From NCBI RefSeq assembly GCF_943913045.1, contig NZ_CALTVH010000013.1, positions 1-39,033 on the forward strand: a stretch of DNA of 39,033 bases. Direction: 5' to 3'. Position numbers and translations under genes: made by a program. The stretch comes from an uncultured Ezakiella sp. (GTDB lineage Bacteria > Bacillota > Clostridia > Tissierellales > Peptoniphilaceae). The notes below the pieces were generated by a model. That model saw only the letters and a list, made by a program, of their open reading frames with translations. It did not search any database and was not told the DNA's origin. This document shows, one piece after another, positions 14,434 through 22,924 of this stretch. How positions within the stretch are numbered: the stretch's first letter is position 1; the number at the start of each line of letters is the position of its first letter.

Positions 14434-16125
14434 ATGAGATTATCAAGATATTACATGCCGACCTTAAAAGAAGTGCCGGCAGATGCAGAAATTGCCAGCC
14501 ACCAGCTCATGCTGAGGGCCGGCATGATTAGAAGGACTTGCACGGGGATTTATTCCTACCTGCCACTTGGCCTCCGTGTACTTATGAATGTGGAAAATAT
14601 CGTCAGAAAAAATATGGACGAATTTGGAGGCCAAGAAATTCGAATGAGCGTCATCCAACCAAAGGAAATTTGGGAGGCATCAAACAGGTGGGCCAAATAC
14701 GGTCCAGAATTATTTAAATTGACCGACCGCAATGACAGGGAATTTTGCTTAGGGCCAACAGCCGAAGAATATTTTTCATTTTTAATTAAGGACGAACTCA
14801 ATTCCTACAAGCAACTCCCCATGAATCTTTATCAATTCCAAGTTAAATACAGGGATGAAAAACGCCCACGCTTTGGACTTAACCGCAGCCGTGAATTTTT
14901 GATGAAGGACGCCTACTCCTTCGACTGCGACAAGGAAGGCATGATCAAGTCCTACCACAATATGGAAGACTGCTACGACGCAATTTTCACCGAGATTGGC
15001 TTGGACTATGTAAAGGTTGACTCTGACTCAGGGCAAATGGGCGGCAATCTGTCAATCGAATTCCAGGCCCTAAGCGAAACTGGCGAAGGCGAACTACTCT
15101 ACACAGAGGACTTATCATACGCAGCCAACATTGAAAAGTGCCCGGTCTCCTATGAGATCAAGGACGACTCTGAGATGTTAGAACTGGAAGAAGTCCACAC
15201 ACCAGGCACAAAAACCATTGCAGATGTGGCCGAGTTCTTAGGAATTGACGAGAGCAAAACTGCCAAGATGGTTTTCCTATCAAATGCAGGTAAGCCTGTC
15301 TTTGTAATGATCCCTGGCGACAGAGAATTAAATTTAACCAAGCTGGTTAACTTTATCGGCGCAAACGAGTACGATATTGACATGCTCCCAGCCGAAGAAA
15401 TAGAAAAGCACGGTTGCGTCGCCGGTTTTGGCGGACCAATCGGTGCAGATATAAAATTTATTTGCGACAAGAGAATTATGCAGATGAAAAACTTTGTGGT
15501 CGGCGCCAACAAGACTGACTACCACTACAAAAACGTAAATTACGGTCGCGACTTTGAAGGTATTGACGGGGGCGATCTCTTAACAGCTGTTGAGGGCGAC
15601 ATTAGTCCAAACGGTCAGCCAATGAAGATCCGTCGCGGTGTCGAAGTCGGACAAATCTTTGGCCTGGGCACCAAGTACGCCGAAGCCGAAGGAGCTTATT
15701 ACTTGGACGAAAACGGCAAGAAAAACCCAATTTGGATGGGCTCATACGGGGTTGGCGTTTCCAGAACAATTACCGCCATCATCGAGCAAAACCATGACGA
15801 ATTTGGAATTATTTGGCCAATGTCCGTTACCCCTTTCCACGCAATTGTTACTATTGTAAACACAGGTGATGAGAGCCAAGTGGCCTTGGGCGAAAAAATT
15901 TATGCAGAACTTAAAAAATTCTGCGACGTAATGCTTGATGATAGAAAGGACAGGGCCGGGGTAAAATTTGCCGACCGCGATTTGATTGGTATTCCACTTA
16001 GGATTACAGTTGGCAAACGCGCCGGCGAAAACATTGTAGAATTTTCTTACAGAAAGACTCCAAAGGACAGACAAGAAATCTCAGCTGAAGAAGCTATTGA
16101 AATTATTAGAAAGGAAGTAAAATAA
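14434..16125 (+). CDS. proS: Prolyl-tRNA synthetase
   Basis: A 563-residue class II synthetase of the bacterial type that charges tRNA-Pro with proline. Motif 2 region VKYRDEKRPRFGLNRSREF, the long inserted editing domain (about residues 225-405, which clears Ala-tRNA-Pro) and motif 3 SYGVGVSRTITAI are all present. The last part is the anticodon-binding domain. Length is normal. It lies just after a proline T-box and shares TAATG with the gltX start, so the two are co-translated. Confidence 0.97.
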   Translation: MRLSRYYMPTLKEVPADAEIASHQLMLRAGMIRRTCTGIYSYLPLGLRVLMNVENIVRKNMDEFGGQEIRMSVIQPKEIWEASNRWAKYGPELFKLTDRNDREFCLGPTAEEYFSFLIKDELNSYKQLPMNLYQFQVKYRDEKRPRFGLNRSREFLMKDAYSFDCDKEGMIKSYHNMEDCYDAIFTEIGLDYVKVDSDSGQMGGNLSIEFQALSETGEGELLYTEDLSYAANIEKCPVSYEIKDDSEMLELEEVHTPGTKTIADVAEFLGIDESKTAKMVFLSNAGKPVFVMIPGDRELNLTKLVNFIGANEYDIDMLPAEEIEKHGCVAGFGGPIGADIKFICDKRIMQMKNFVVGANKTDYHYKNVNYGRDFEGIDGGDLLTAVEGDISPNGQPMKIRRGVEVGQIFGLGTKYAEAEGAYYLDENGKKNPIWMGSYGVGVSRTITAIIEQNHDEFGIIWPMSVTPFHAIVTIVNTGDESQVALGEKIYAELKKFCDVMLDDRKDRAGVKFADRDLIGIPLRITVGKRAGENIVEFSYRKTPKDRQEISAEEAIEIIRKEVK

Positions 16126-17576
16126 TGGTTAGACTACGCTTTGCACCATCGCCAACAGGCTGGCTACACATCGGAGGACTTAGGACAGCGCTCTTTAACT
16201 ACCTCTATGCTAAAAAAATGGGCGGGGAATTTATTTTAAGAATAGAAGACACAGATAGGACCAGATATGTAGAAGGGGCAGTTGAAAATCTCTTAGATGC
16301 CCTCAAATGGTCGGGAATTGAAAACGACGAAGGCCCAAAATTTGTGGACGGCGAATTAAAAGAAGTTGGTGACTATGGCCCTTACACCCAATCAAACAGA
16401 CTGGAAATCTACAGAAAATACGTGGATGAATTAATTGAAAAAGGCTACGCTTATTACTGCTTCTGCGACAAGGACCGTCTTGATGAAGTGCGCAAGGCCA
16501 GAGAAATCAAAGGCCTCATGCCAAAGTACGACGGATTTTGCAGGGCCATTCCACTTGACGAAGCTAAAAAACGCGTGGAGGCTGGCGAACCTTATGTTGT
16601 AAGGATGAAACTACCTAAGGACGTGGACATTTCTTTTGATGACTTAGTTCGCGGAAAAATTACCATTAACACAGACGACATGGACGACCAAGTTCTATTA
16701 AAATCAGACGGTTTCCCAACCTACCACATGGCAGTTGTGGTTGACGACCATCTAATGGGAGTTACCCACATTGTTCGCGGTGAAGAATGGCTGCCGTCAA
16801 CACCAAAACACGTCTTTTTGTACGAGGCGCTGGGCTGGGAAAAACCAACCTACGTCCACCTGCCAACCGTTTTAAACAAGGACCGCAAGAAACTTTCCAA
16901 ACGCCAAGGCGACGTTGCAGTTGAAGACTTTAGGGCCAAGGGCTATTTGCCAGAAGCACTTGTAAATTACTTGGCACTAATCGGCTGGAGCCCAGAAGGC
17001 GAAGAGGAAATTTTATCCATGGATCAAATGATCAAGGAATTTGATTTCGCACGCGTTTCCAAAACCGGCGGCATCTTTGATATCGAAAAATTAAATTGGA
17101 CCAACGCTCACTATATTAGAAACACAGACAGCGAAAAGCTTTTGGATTTAACCAAGCCATACATGGTTAAGGCTCTTGGCATCAGCGAAGAGGAAATCGA
17201 CGCCAACCGTGACCACTATGTAATTATGATGGATGCCTTCAAGGAAAACGCAGAAACCCTTGAAGTCCTTGCAGAAAAATGCAAGTTACTCATGCCTGGC
17301 GACTTTGAAGTGGAAGAAGAAGCCAAGGAATGGTTGGCAAACGAAAATGTTCCAGCAATCAAGACCGCTATCAAAGAACTTTTGGATGGGGAAGAATTGA
17401 CTCTAGAATATGCAAAAGGCTTTATGAAACAAGTCAGAGAAAAAACTGGGGCCAAGGGCAAAGACTTATTTATGCCAACACGCGCTCTTATAACAGGCGT
17501 GGTCCACGGACCAGAATTCGACAAGTGCCTATATCTTTTAGGCAAAGAAGAAATTTTAAGAAGGATTGACCTATAA
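16125..17576 (+). CDS. gltX: Glutamyl-tRNA synthetase
   Basis: A 483-residue class I synthetase that charges tRNA-Glu. The ATP-binding signature LHIGG is at residues 14-18 within FAPSPTGWLHIGGLRTALF, and the KMSKS-like loop KKLSKRQG follows LPTVLNKD. HIVRGEEWLPSTP and the C-terminal helical anticodon-binding domain are also present. It overlaps proS by one base and is followed at once by a lipoprotein gene, so the T-box probably governs it too. Whether it also charges tRNA-Gln cannot be told here. Confidence 0.97.
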   Translation: MVRLRFAPSPTGWLHIGGLRTALFNYLYAKKMGGEFILRIEDTDRTRYVEGAVENLLDALKWSGIENDEGPKFVDGELKEVGDYGPYTQSNRLEIYRKYVDELIEKGYAYYCFCDKDRLDEVRKAREIKGLMPKYDGFCRAIPLDEAKKRVEAGEPYVVRMKLPKDVDISFDDLVRGKITINTDDMDDQVLLKSDGFPTYHMAVVVDDHLMGVTHIVRGEEWLPSTPKHVFLYEALGWEKPTYVHLPTVLNKDRKKLSKRQGDVAVEDFRAKGYLPEALVNYLALIGWSPEGEEEILSMDQMIKEFDFARVSKTGGIFDIEKLNWTNAHYIRNTDSEKLLDLTKPYMVKALGISEEEIDANRDHYVIMMDAFKENAETLEVLAEKCKLLMPGDFEVEEEAKEWLANENVPAIKTAIKELLDGEELTLEYAKGFMKQVREKTGAKGKDLFMPTRALITGVVHGPEFDKCLYLLGKEEILRRIDL

Positions 17577-19163
17577 ATGAAAAAGGCATTTATTATTGTC
17601 ATCGCAATCTTGATGGCTCTTAGCCTAGTGGCCTGCAACAAGGTGGGCAAGCTCTATCCTATTATGGATATGGACGAAGACGGCATTTCTTATAAATTTT
17701 ACAATGCCAATATGGACCTGGCTTTTGACCAGGCCTATGATGATGTGATTTCATATTTTGAAGGCGACTATGCAGTTGTCTACAAGGGCGATCAAATTCA
17801 AATTATAAATAAGATTGGCGAATCACTTGTGAGTGAAGATTTCGATTCTGTGGCTCATATAAACGGCGACCGGGCGATTTTGAACAAGGCTGGCAAAAAT
17901 ATTTTGTATGACCTCAAGGCCCAAAAAGCCCTGGCCACTTATGATTATATAAAGAGTGAAGCCAGTGGAATTTTCGCCTACATGGACGGGGGCAAATGGG
18001 GCTACAGAACTATCAAAGAAGGAATAGTCGAGCCAATTTATGACGAAGCTTATTCCTTTGGCAGCAATTTTGCAGTCGCCATCAAGGAGGGAGCTCCCAT
18101 TAAGATTGACAAAAAAGGCGAGGAGAGTCCGCTTGATTATGACGAAGTCTTAAAGGCAGGCGATTCAGATTATTTAATCGGCATCAAGGACGGCCAAGTT
18201 GATCTGTTAAATGCTGACGGCGAAGTGCTATTTAAAAATATCAAGGGCGACATAGTCGACATCAACTACGACATGCTGGTCATCAATCAAAGGACTGGTG
18301 GGGCTATTAAGTCCGCTATCTACTCGGTCAAGGGCAAAGAACTTGTGCCGGCTGACTATGACGATGTACGCCTACTTTCTAAAAATTATTTCTCGGCCAG
18401 GGGCAAGGATGGTTTTGGCCTTTTCAAAACCGACGGTACCAGATTGACAGATTATAAATATTCTTATTTAAATGCGGATGACTTTGATACAAATGGTGGA
18501 ATTATTTGTGCCATCAGGGATAATGGAGCCTTCTTCCTCGACAAAAATGGAGTGGAAATCGATGCGCCAACTGCTGATGGACCTACTGATGTTAGAAAAG
18601 ATGAAAACTTTTATATCATCTCAACAATGAACGAAGTTCTCTACTTTGATAAGGACAAAAACTTGGTCAAGACTTCACTTGTTCCAAAGCCACTTGAACA
18701 TTTGTCTTATATTATAAAAGACCAAAGTCCCTATCTTTTTTCAAAAAAATTACCTGCTGGTACAAACCAGGTATTAAAATCTGCGATCGACGAGATTAGC
18801 ACAGGCGACCGCAAGTTCGATTTGAAAATGCAAGGGGATATATTGTTCGTGACCATTAAAAACCTAGAGGGCCAGCCAACTTTTATGTTTGATATAAGTC
18901 TGCCTGGCAAGGTGGAGTTGTCGGACTTATTTACAGAACCTGACATGCGTGACAGGCTGATTGCCATGTCCGCCTTCAAGGATGAAGCTGACATTGAAAT
19001 TGTAGGATTCGTCCTGGCAAGCGACTTGGATGTTTATTTCAAAAAGGGCGATGAATTCTTAAAGGAAAAATTCGCCTACGAAGACATTGACGACTACCTT
19101 GACAAGGATCAAGCTACTTTTTTTAAATCGGCCCTGGCTCCAAGCATAAATGTAGGTGACTGA
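17577..19163 (+). CDS. WG-repeat lipoprotein
   Basis: A 528-residue surface lipoprotein. The signal peptide ends in LSLVAC with Cys20 as the lipid-bearing residue. The body has WG-type beta repeats, clearest in GGKWGYRTIKEGIVEPIYDE, with weaker copies before and after. A C-terminal region of about 140 residues (DILFVTIKNLEGQPTFMFDI) resembles the DUF3298-like domains often attached to surface proteins. It starts at the base after the gltX stop and overlaps the start region of the next gene. Function unknown. Confidence 0.75.
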   Translation: MKKAFIIVIAILMALSLVACNKVGKLYPIMDMDEDGISYKFYNANMDLAFDQAYDDVISYFEGDYAVVYKGDQIQIINKIGESLVSEDFDSVAHINGDRAILNKAGKNILYDLKAQKALATYDYIKSEASGIFAYMDGGKWGYRTIKEGIVEPIYDEAYSFGSNFAVAIKEGAPIKIDKKGEESPLDYDEVLKAGDSDYLIGIKDGQVDLLNADGEVLFKNIKGDIVDINYDMLVINQRTGGAIKSAIYSVKGKELVPADYDDVRLLSKNYFSARGKDGFGLFKTDGTRLTDYKYSYLNADDFDTNGGIICAIRDNGAFFLDKNGVEIDAPTADGPTDVRKDENFYIISTMNEVLYFDKDKNLVKTSLVPKPLEHLSYIIKDQSPYLFSKKLPAGTNQVLKSAIDEISTGDRKFDLKMQGDILFVTIKNLEGQPTFMFDISLPGKVELSDLFTEPDMRDRLIAMSAFKDEADIEIVGFVLASDLDVYFKKGDEFLKEKFAYEDIDDYLDKDQATFFKSALAPSINVGD

Positions 19164-19164
19164 T

Positions 19165-20472
19165 ATGGAAAGACAAATAGGCAAGGTTAGCCGCCTGGAA
19201 TTTAACAAGCGGACAACCATTGTTAGCGAGGGAAAATCTTATAAGGAAAAAGTCGGCCTGCCAGGTGAGACAGTTGAACTCACCGTTGGCAGGCGGGGCC
19301 GGGCCAGGGTAGAGGGAATCGTGTCCTCACCTTATGAAAAAATCCTGGATTGTCAAGTCCAAGACCGGTGTGGCGGCTGCCGTTTTAGGGATATTTCCTA
19401 CGAAGACGAAAAAAATATAAAAATTATGGAACTAGAGCGCTTGGCAGATCAAATATCTGCCGAGTTTTTAGGTCTGCACACGCCAGAAGCTATTCATCGC
19501 TACAGAAACAAAATGGAATACACTTTTGGAGACGAAGTCAAAGACGGACCAATGAAGCTGGGCCTCCACGAAAGGGGCAAGTACCACAATATTGTGGAGG
19601 CGGCCGATTGCAAACTCGTACCAAAGGATATGGACGCCATCAAACTGGCCGTGAAAAGTTTTGCGGTTAAATCTGGCCATCCCTTTTATCACAGGTACGG
19701 GGGCCAAGGTTTTTATAGGCATTTGGTTGTCAGACACAGCGTCGCGGACGACAAATTTCTTTTAAATTTGGTCACCACATCACAGGCAGAATTGGACGTG
19801 GATGGACTGATTGAAGCATTAAAAGCAGCAAATCTTATCGATAAGATTGCTGGCATCTATCACACGACAAACGACTCTTCATCGGATGCAATTGTGGCCG
19901 ATAAGGTCGATTTAATTTATGGGCAAGGGCAAATTTACGAAGAAATTTTGGGACTTAGATTTCCCATTGGACCCTTTTCCTTTTTCCAGACCAACAGCCA
20001 AGCAGCTGAAGAACTCTATGCTTATGTAAAAACTCAAGTCAATGGAGCTCATGTCATCTGGGACCTCTTCGCAGGATCTGCAGTTATCGGGGCCATCGTC
20101 TCCGATATGGCAGACCAAGTTTATTCTGTGGAAATAAATCCAGCCAATGTTGCGGACGCAAGGGAAATGCTGGAGATAAATAAAATTATAAATGTCCAGC
20201 CCATTCTCGCCGATTGCAAGGACTTTGTAAAGACCGAAGACAAGGCCGACTTTATAATTGTCGACCCACCACGGGCCGGACTCGGCAGGAAAATCGCCGA
20301 GAGCTTAAATGAATCGGGCGTAGAAAAAATTGTCTATGTGTCCTGTAACCCTGTAACAGCGGTGGAGGATATAAAGGAGATGACAAATTATAAGGCTGTA
20401 AGTATGAAGGGGTTTGATAATTTTAGAGGGACGCTCAATATTGAGTGCGTCTTTATTCTAAATAAGAAATAA
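19165..20472 (+). CDS. TrmA/RlmD-family RNA uridine-C5 methyltransferase
   Basis: A 435-residue SAM enzyme that methylates C5 of a uridine in rRNA or tRNA. An N-terminal TRAM-like region precedes Cys63-x5-Cys69-x2-Cys72 plus a later Cys in EAADCKLV, the iron-sulfur site of RlmC/RlmD-type enzymes. The SAM motif reads DLFAGSAVIG, where family members usually have a DLYCG-like block. VDPPRAGL and the nucleophile in YVSCNPVT are intact, and the last Glu is kept in LNIECV. ATG 19165 follows AGGTGA and is preferred over a GTG at 19156. The target base is not assignable. Confidence 0.88.
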   Translation: MERQIGKVSRLEFNKRTTIVSEGKSYKEKVGLPGETVELTVGRRGRARVEGIVSSPYEKILDCQVQDRCGGCRFRDISYEDEKNIKIMELERLADQISAEFLGLHTPEAIHRYRNKMEYTFGDEVKDGPMKLGLHERGKYHNIVEAADCKLVPKDMDAIKLAVKSFAVKSGHPFYHRYGGQGFYRHLVVRHSVADDKFLLNLVTTSQAELDVDGLIEALKAANLIDKIAGIYHTTNDSSSDAIVADKVDLIYGQGQIYEEILGLRFPIGPFSFFQTNSQAAEELYAYVKTQVNGAHVIWDLFAGSAVIGAIVSDMADQVYSVEINPANVADAREMLEINKIINVQPILADCKDFVKTEDKADFIIVDPPRAGLGRKIAESLNESGVEKIVYVSCNPVTAVEDIKEMTNYKAVSMKGFDNFRGTLNIECVFILNKK

Positions 20473-20504
20473 TTTTTTTCAGAACGTGTACATTCTCTTG
20501 CTCG

Positions 20505-20582
20505 GCTATGGATGTGGCGTAACGGCGATCCTGAAATGGTCGCCACTCGTTCGCGAATGCGGACGAGCCTTCTGCAACGTAT
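20505..20582 (+). repeat. GC-rich element C, plus-orientation copy
   Basis: A 37-base core (20514-20550, beginning GTGGCGTAACGGCGATCC) is identical to the reverse complement of 22778-22814. Similarity goes on to GCGAGCC/GACGAGCC-TTCT-CAACG. The core has its own hairpin (GGCGATCC / GGTCGCC). It is far richer in G and C than its surroundings. Together with the copy at 22739-22826 it brackets the lipoprotein, sirtuin and candidate sRNA. Confidence 0.75.
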
Positions 20583-20606
20583 TTTATTATTTTATTTGTA
20601 TATTTT

Positions 20607-20633
20607 GAGATTGCTTTTGCAATCTCTTTTTTT
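20607..20633 (+). terminator. Rho-independent terminator
   Basis: GAGATTGC / GCAATCTC, loop TTTT, then seven T. Ends the proS-gltX transcript. Confidence 0.88.
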
Positions 20634-20638
20634 ACTTT

Positions 20639-20667
20639 TTTACAATCAAAGGTATTTGTGTTATAAT
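20639..20667 (+). promoter_or_regulatory. Promoter of the lipoprotein-sirtuin operon
   Basis: TTTACA, 17-base spacer, TATAAT. Followed 40 bases later by the lipoprotein start with AAAGGAG. Confidence 0.8.
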
Positions 20668-20707
20668 ATGTTCTTGAGATTAAATTAATAGAAATAAAGG
20701 AGATATT

Positions 20708-21679
20708 ATGAGAAGAAAATTATTAATTATACTTGCGGCTTTTGCCCTTGCTTTTTCAAGCTTTGCTTGCACCAAGAAGGACGATGCAAAAGAACCAAGC
20801 ACAGAAATTGAAGAAAATCAAAAGACAGATGAAAATAAAGGCGAAGACCAAGCAGAAAATGAAAATCCAATGGGTGGAAATTTTGTAAACGTCGACGACA
20901 ATGACAAAAAAGAAGTTATGGACACACTTAACTTCATGGGAAATGAAGAGTTTGCGACCGTTCATGAAAAGATGCATGAAAAGGCCAAAGAATACCAAAC
21001 CGAAGATGTTTACGAGCTGACTCAAAACGTCTTTAAGGACACAGGTAAGCTTAGCGAATTGGAAGCTTTGGTTAAGCAAGACCACGAAGACGAAGAGTTT
21101 GGCAAGGTCAAATTTTATTCAGGCCAAGTTAAGGGCGAAGACCAATCTTTGGCTTTTGACTTAATTTTAACTGAAGATGGGCAACTGATTGACTGGAGAT
21201 TTTTCCCAATGCAAGACCAAGAGAAAAACAAGGAAAAATATGCAAATCTTATCAAGGAAGTTGAAGATCTTGCAAACTTGGTAGAAAACAAAGACTACGC
21301 TGCCATCAAGCCAAAGCTAAAGCTTATGGAAATGGATGAAGAAGCCCACAAGGGTTTTGAAGCTCAACTAGCAGATATTGCTGACAAGGTTTCAAATAGA
21401 AAAGAAATGAAAATTTTAAATATCACAGAAAGGACAGCTGTTTCCAGCCTAAAAGATTTGGGTATCACAGGCAAGATTGTAAATATTTCTGCTGATGCAA
21501 TTTATGAAGAAGGTCCAGAAGTTCAATACAGCCTAGTTTACGCTGAAGATGGAACCCTTCTTTCGATCGGCATCCAACCAAAGGAAACCAATCCGAAAAT
21601 GGGTATGCCACAAATGCCAGAAGAAAATAAAACTGACGAAGAAAACAAGGACGAATCCACAGACGGAGATGAAAAATAA
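20708..21679 (+). CDS. Acidic lipoprotein with two similar domains
   Basis: A 323-residue lipoprotein whose signal ends in SSFAC (Cys21). A charged, disordered linker (about residues 22-65) leads to two domains of about 100-110 residues that seem to be copies of one fold. Each has a helical start (EEFATVHEKM / KDYAAIKPKL) and ends in a beta turn (LILTEDGQLIDWRF / LVYAEDGTLLSIGI). The pattern recalls DUF3887-like domains. The tail is acidic and low in complexity. The sirtuin gene starts 3 bases after its stop, so they share a transcript. Confidence 0.7.
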   Translation: MRRKLLIILAAFALAFSSFACTKKDDAKEPSTEIEENQKTDENKGEDQAENENPMGGNFVNVDDNDKKEVMDTLNFMGNEEFATVHEKMHEKAKEYQTEDVYELTQNVFKDTGKLSELEALVKQDHEDEEFGKVKFYSGQVKGEDQSLAFDLILTEDGQLIDWRFFPMQDQEKNKEKYANLIKEVEDLANLVENKDYAAIKPKLKLMEMDEEAHKGFEAQLADIADKVSNRKEMKILNITERTAVSSLKDLGITGKIVNISADAIYEEGPEVQYSLVYAEDGTLLSIGIQPKETNPKMGMPQMPEENKTDEENKDESTDGDEK

Positions 21680-21682
21680 GCG

Positions 21683-22408
21683 ATGACTGAACTTGCTCGC
21701 ATTATAAAAGATTCTAATAAAATTGTATTTTTTGGCGGGGCGGGCGTGTCCACCGAATCGGGCATTCCTGACTTTAGGTCTGCCGATGGCGTTTTTAACA
21801 AGGCCATGGGCAGGACCCTCCACGCTGAGGATATGGTTAGCCACAGTTTTTATGTAAATTATCCTGCAGATTTTTTTGACTTTTACAGAAACAATCTCAT
21901 TTACCCTGACGCTAAGCCAAACGATTGCCACAAGGCTTTGGCCAAGCTGGAGGACATGGGAAAATTATCTGCAGTCATAACTCAAAACATAGATGGCCTC
22001 CACCAAATGGCAGGCAGCCATCACGTGTGCGAACTCCACGGGTCGGTCCACAGGAACTACTGCACCAAGTGTGGGCATTTTTATAACTTGGATGAATTTT
22101 TAAAACTGGGCGACATACCCCACTGCAGGGAATGTGGCGGGGTCGTAAAGCCAGACGTTGTTTTATATGAAGAGGGCTTGGACCAAGCGGTTATACGCGA
22201 TGCGGTTTACGAGATTTCCACTTGCGACACGCTTATAGTCGGAGGGACATCTCTGGTCGTCTATCCGGCGGCGGGCCTTATCAATTATTTTAGGGGCAAG
22301 AATTTAGTCCTGATTAATTTATCCAAAACTTCTTATGACGGAGCAGCCAACCTTTGCATATACGAAAAGATTGGCAAAGTTTTTAGGGAGACTATGGCAG
22401 AATTGTAA
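21683..22408 (+). CDS. Sirtuin, NAD-dependent protein deacylase
   Basis: A 241-residue compact sirtuin that removes acyl groups from lysines at the cost of NAD. GGAGVSTESGIPDFRS, TQNIDGLHQMAGS and the catalytic His in ELHGSVHR are intact. A zinc module with two CxxC pairs (CTKCG ... CRECGG) and GGTSLVVYPAAGL complete the set. The short CobB/SrtN-like form has no extra domains, which argues for a housekeeping regulator. Co-transcribed with the lipoprotein. A terminator follows at once. Confidence 0.93.
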   Translation: MTELARIIKDSNKIVFFGGAGVSTESGIPDFRSADGVFNKAMGRTLHAEDMVSHSFYVNYPADFFDFYRNNLIYPDAKPNDCHKALAKLEDMGKLSAVITQNIDGLHQMAGSHHVCELHGSVHRNYCTKCGHFYNLDEFLKLGDIPHCRECGGVVKPDVVLYEEGLDQAVIRDAVYEISTCDTLIVGGTSLVVYPAAGLINYFRGKNLVLINLSKTSYDGAANLCIYEKIGKVFRETMAEL

Positions 22409-22418
22409 AGACAAGATT

Positions 22419-22446
22419 ATTGGCCAGATCAACTGGCCATTTTTTA
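22419..22446 (+). terminator. Rho-independent terminator after the sirtuin
   Basis: TGGCCAG (22421-22427) / CTGGCCA (22433-22439) followed by TTTTTT. Confidence 0.88.
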
Positions 22447-22507
22447 TTGGATAGATTTGTAATTTTTAAGGGAAAATTTTATTTACAATCGAGAATATTC
22501 GACTATA

Positions 22508-22536
22508 TTGACAAAAGCATGGGCCCATGTTAAAAT
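22508..22536 (+). promoter_or_regulatory. Strong promoter with a palindrome in its spacer
   Basis: TTGACA, 17-base spacer, TAAAAT. The spacer holds CATGGGCCCATG (22518-22529), a perfect 12-bp palindrome that is GC-rich in an AT-rich setting, so a repressor or activator may bind between the boxes. No gene starts within 380 bases; the product is the candidate RNA at 22543-22696. Confidence 0.8.
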
Positions 22537-22542
22537 AACTTA

Positions 22543-22696
22543 TGGTCACTTTAGTGTTGACCCAGGGTTTTCGGTCTTTAATATGGACTGAAAGCTGGCG
22601 TGCTACATAGTACGTTTTTGATCATATACATTTTTAATAATGTGTTTGTTCTTCCTCAAACAAAAGAAGTCCCCACTAAGGGGCTTTTTTTGTTTG
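22543..22696 (+). ncRNA. Candidate small regulatory RNA, about 154 nt
   Basis: It begins at the expected start of a near-consensus promoter and ends at a strong terminator (AAGTCCCC / GGGGCTTT plus T-tract, around 22667-22690). No ORF with a ribosome site lies between. Hairpins in order: GGTCA/TGACC near 22546-22564; CCAG/CTGG closing TTTCGGTC/GACTGAAA; CGTGCT/AGTACG followed by five T, which may stop part of the transcripts; and GTTTG (22644-22648) / CAAAC (22657-22661), whose loop is TTCTTCCT. That loop can pair with AGGAAGAA-like ribosome sites, as C/U-rich loops of Firmicute sRNAs do. It does not match 6S, SRP, RNase P or tmRNA signatures that I know. Confidence 0.6.
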
Positions 22697-22738
22697 AGAT
22701 GGATAAGCCTTGACTACCTGCGTGTTGAGGCATATCCG

Positions 22739-22826
22739 TTGAAGAAGGCTCGCACGCGCGACATCGAGTCTACGCGTACGAGTGGCGACCATTTCAGGAT
22801 CGCCGTTACGCCACTGCCATTGCGAG
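22739..22826 (-). repeat. GC-rich element C, minus-orientation copy
   Basis: The 37-base core at 22778-22814 is the exact reverse complement of 20514-20550, and weaker similarity continues to about 22740. It lies between the sRNA terminator and the flavodiiron promoter. Confidence 0.75.
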
Positions 22827-22861
22827 GAGAGAGCTGAGAATACTTTCTATTGCATTTAAAA

Positions 22862-22890
22862 TTGCATTTACCTGCAAAATTTGGTAAAAT
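22862..22890 (+). promoter_or_regulatory. Promoter of the flavodiiron gene, with repeats
   Basis: TTGCAT, 17-base spacer, TAAAAT. ATTGCATTTA occurs twice (22849-22858, 22861-22870). ATTTACC and GGTAAA(A)T form an inverted repeat inside the promoter. A regulator may bind here, but none can be named. Confidence 0.65.
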
Positions 22891-22924
22891 AAGGGAAAGA
22901 GAATTTATTATATAGGAGGTTCTT

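Noticed and set aside
14175..14531. ORF of 118 codons over the proS leader
   Set aside because: It covers the T-box structure and the start of proS in another frame.
21683..22408. Sirtuin as part of a Sir2-HerA defence system
   Set aside because: It is a compact zinc-bearing deacylase co-transcribed with a lipoprotein, about 15 kb from herA and 11 kb from the DUF853 ATPase. Defence Sir2 proteins are usually larger and adjacent to HerA.
22640..22837. ORF of 65 codons across the sRNA terminator and element C
   Set aside because: It has no ribosome site and reads through a terminator and a repeat.
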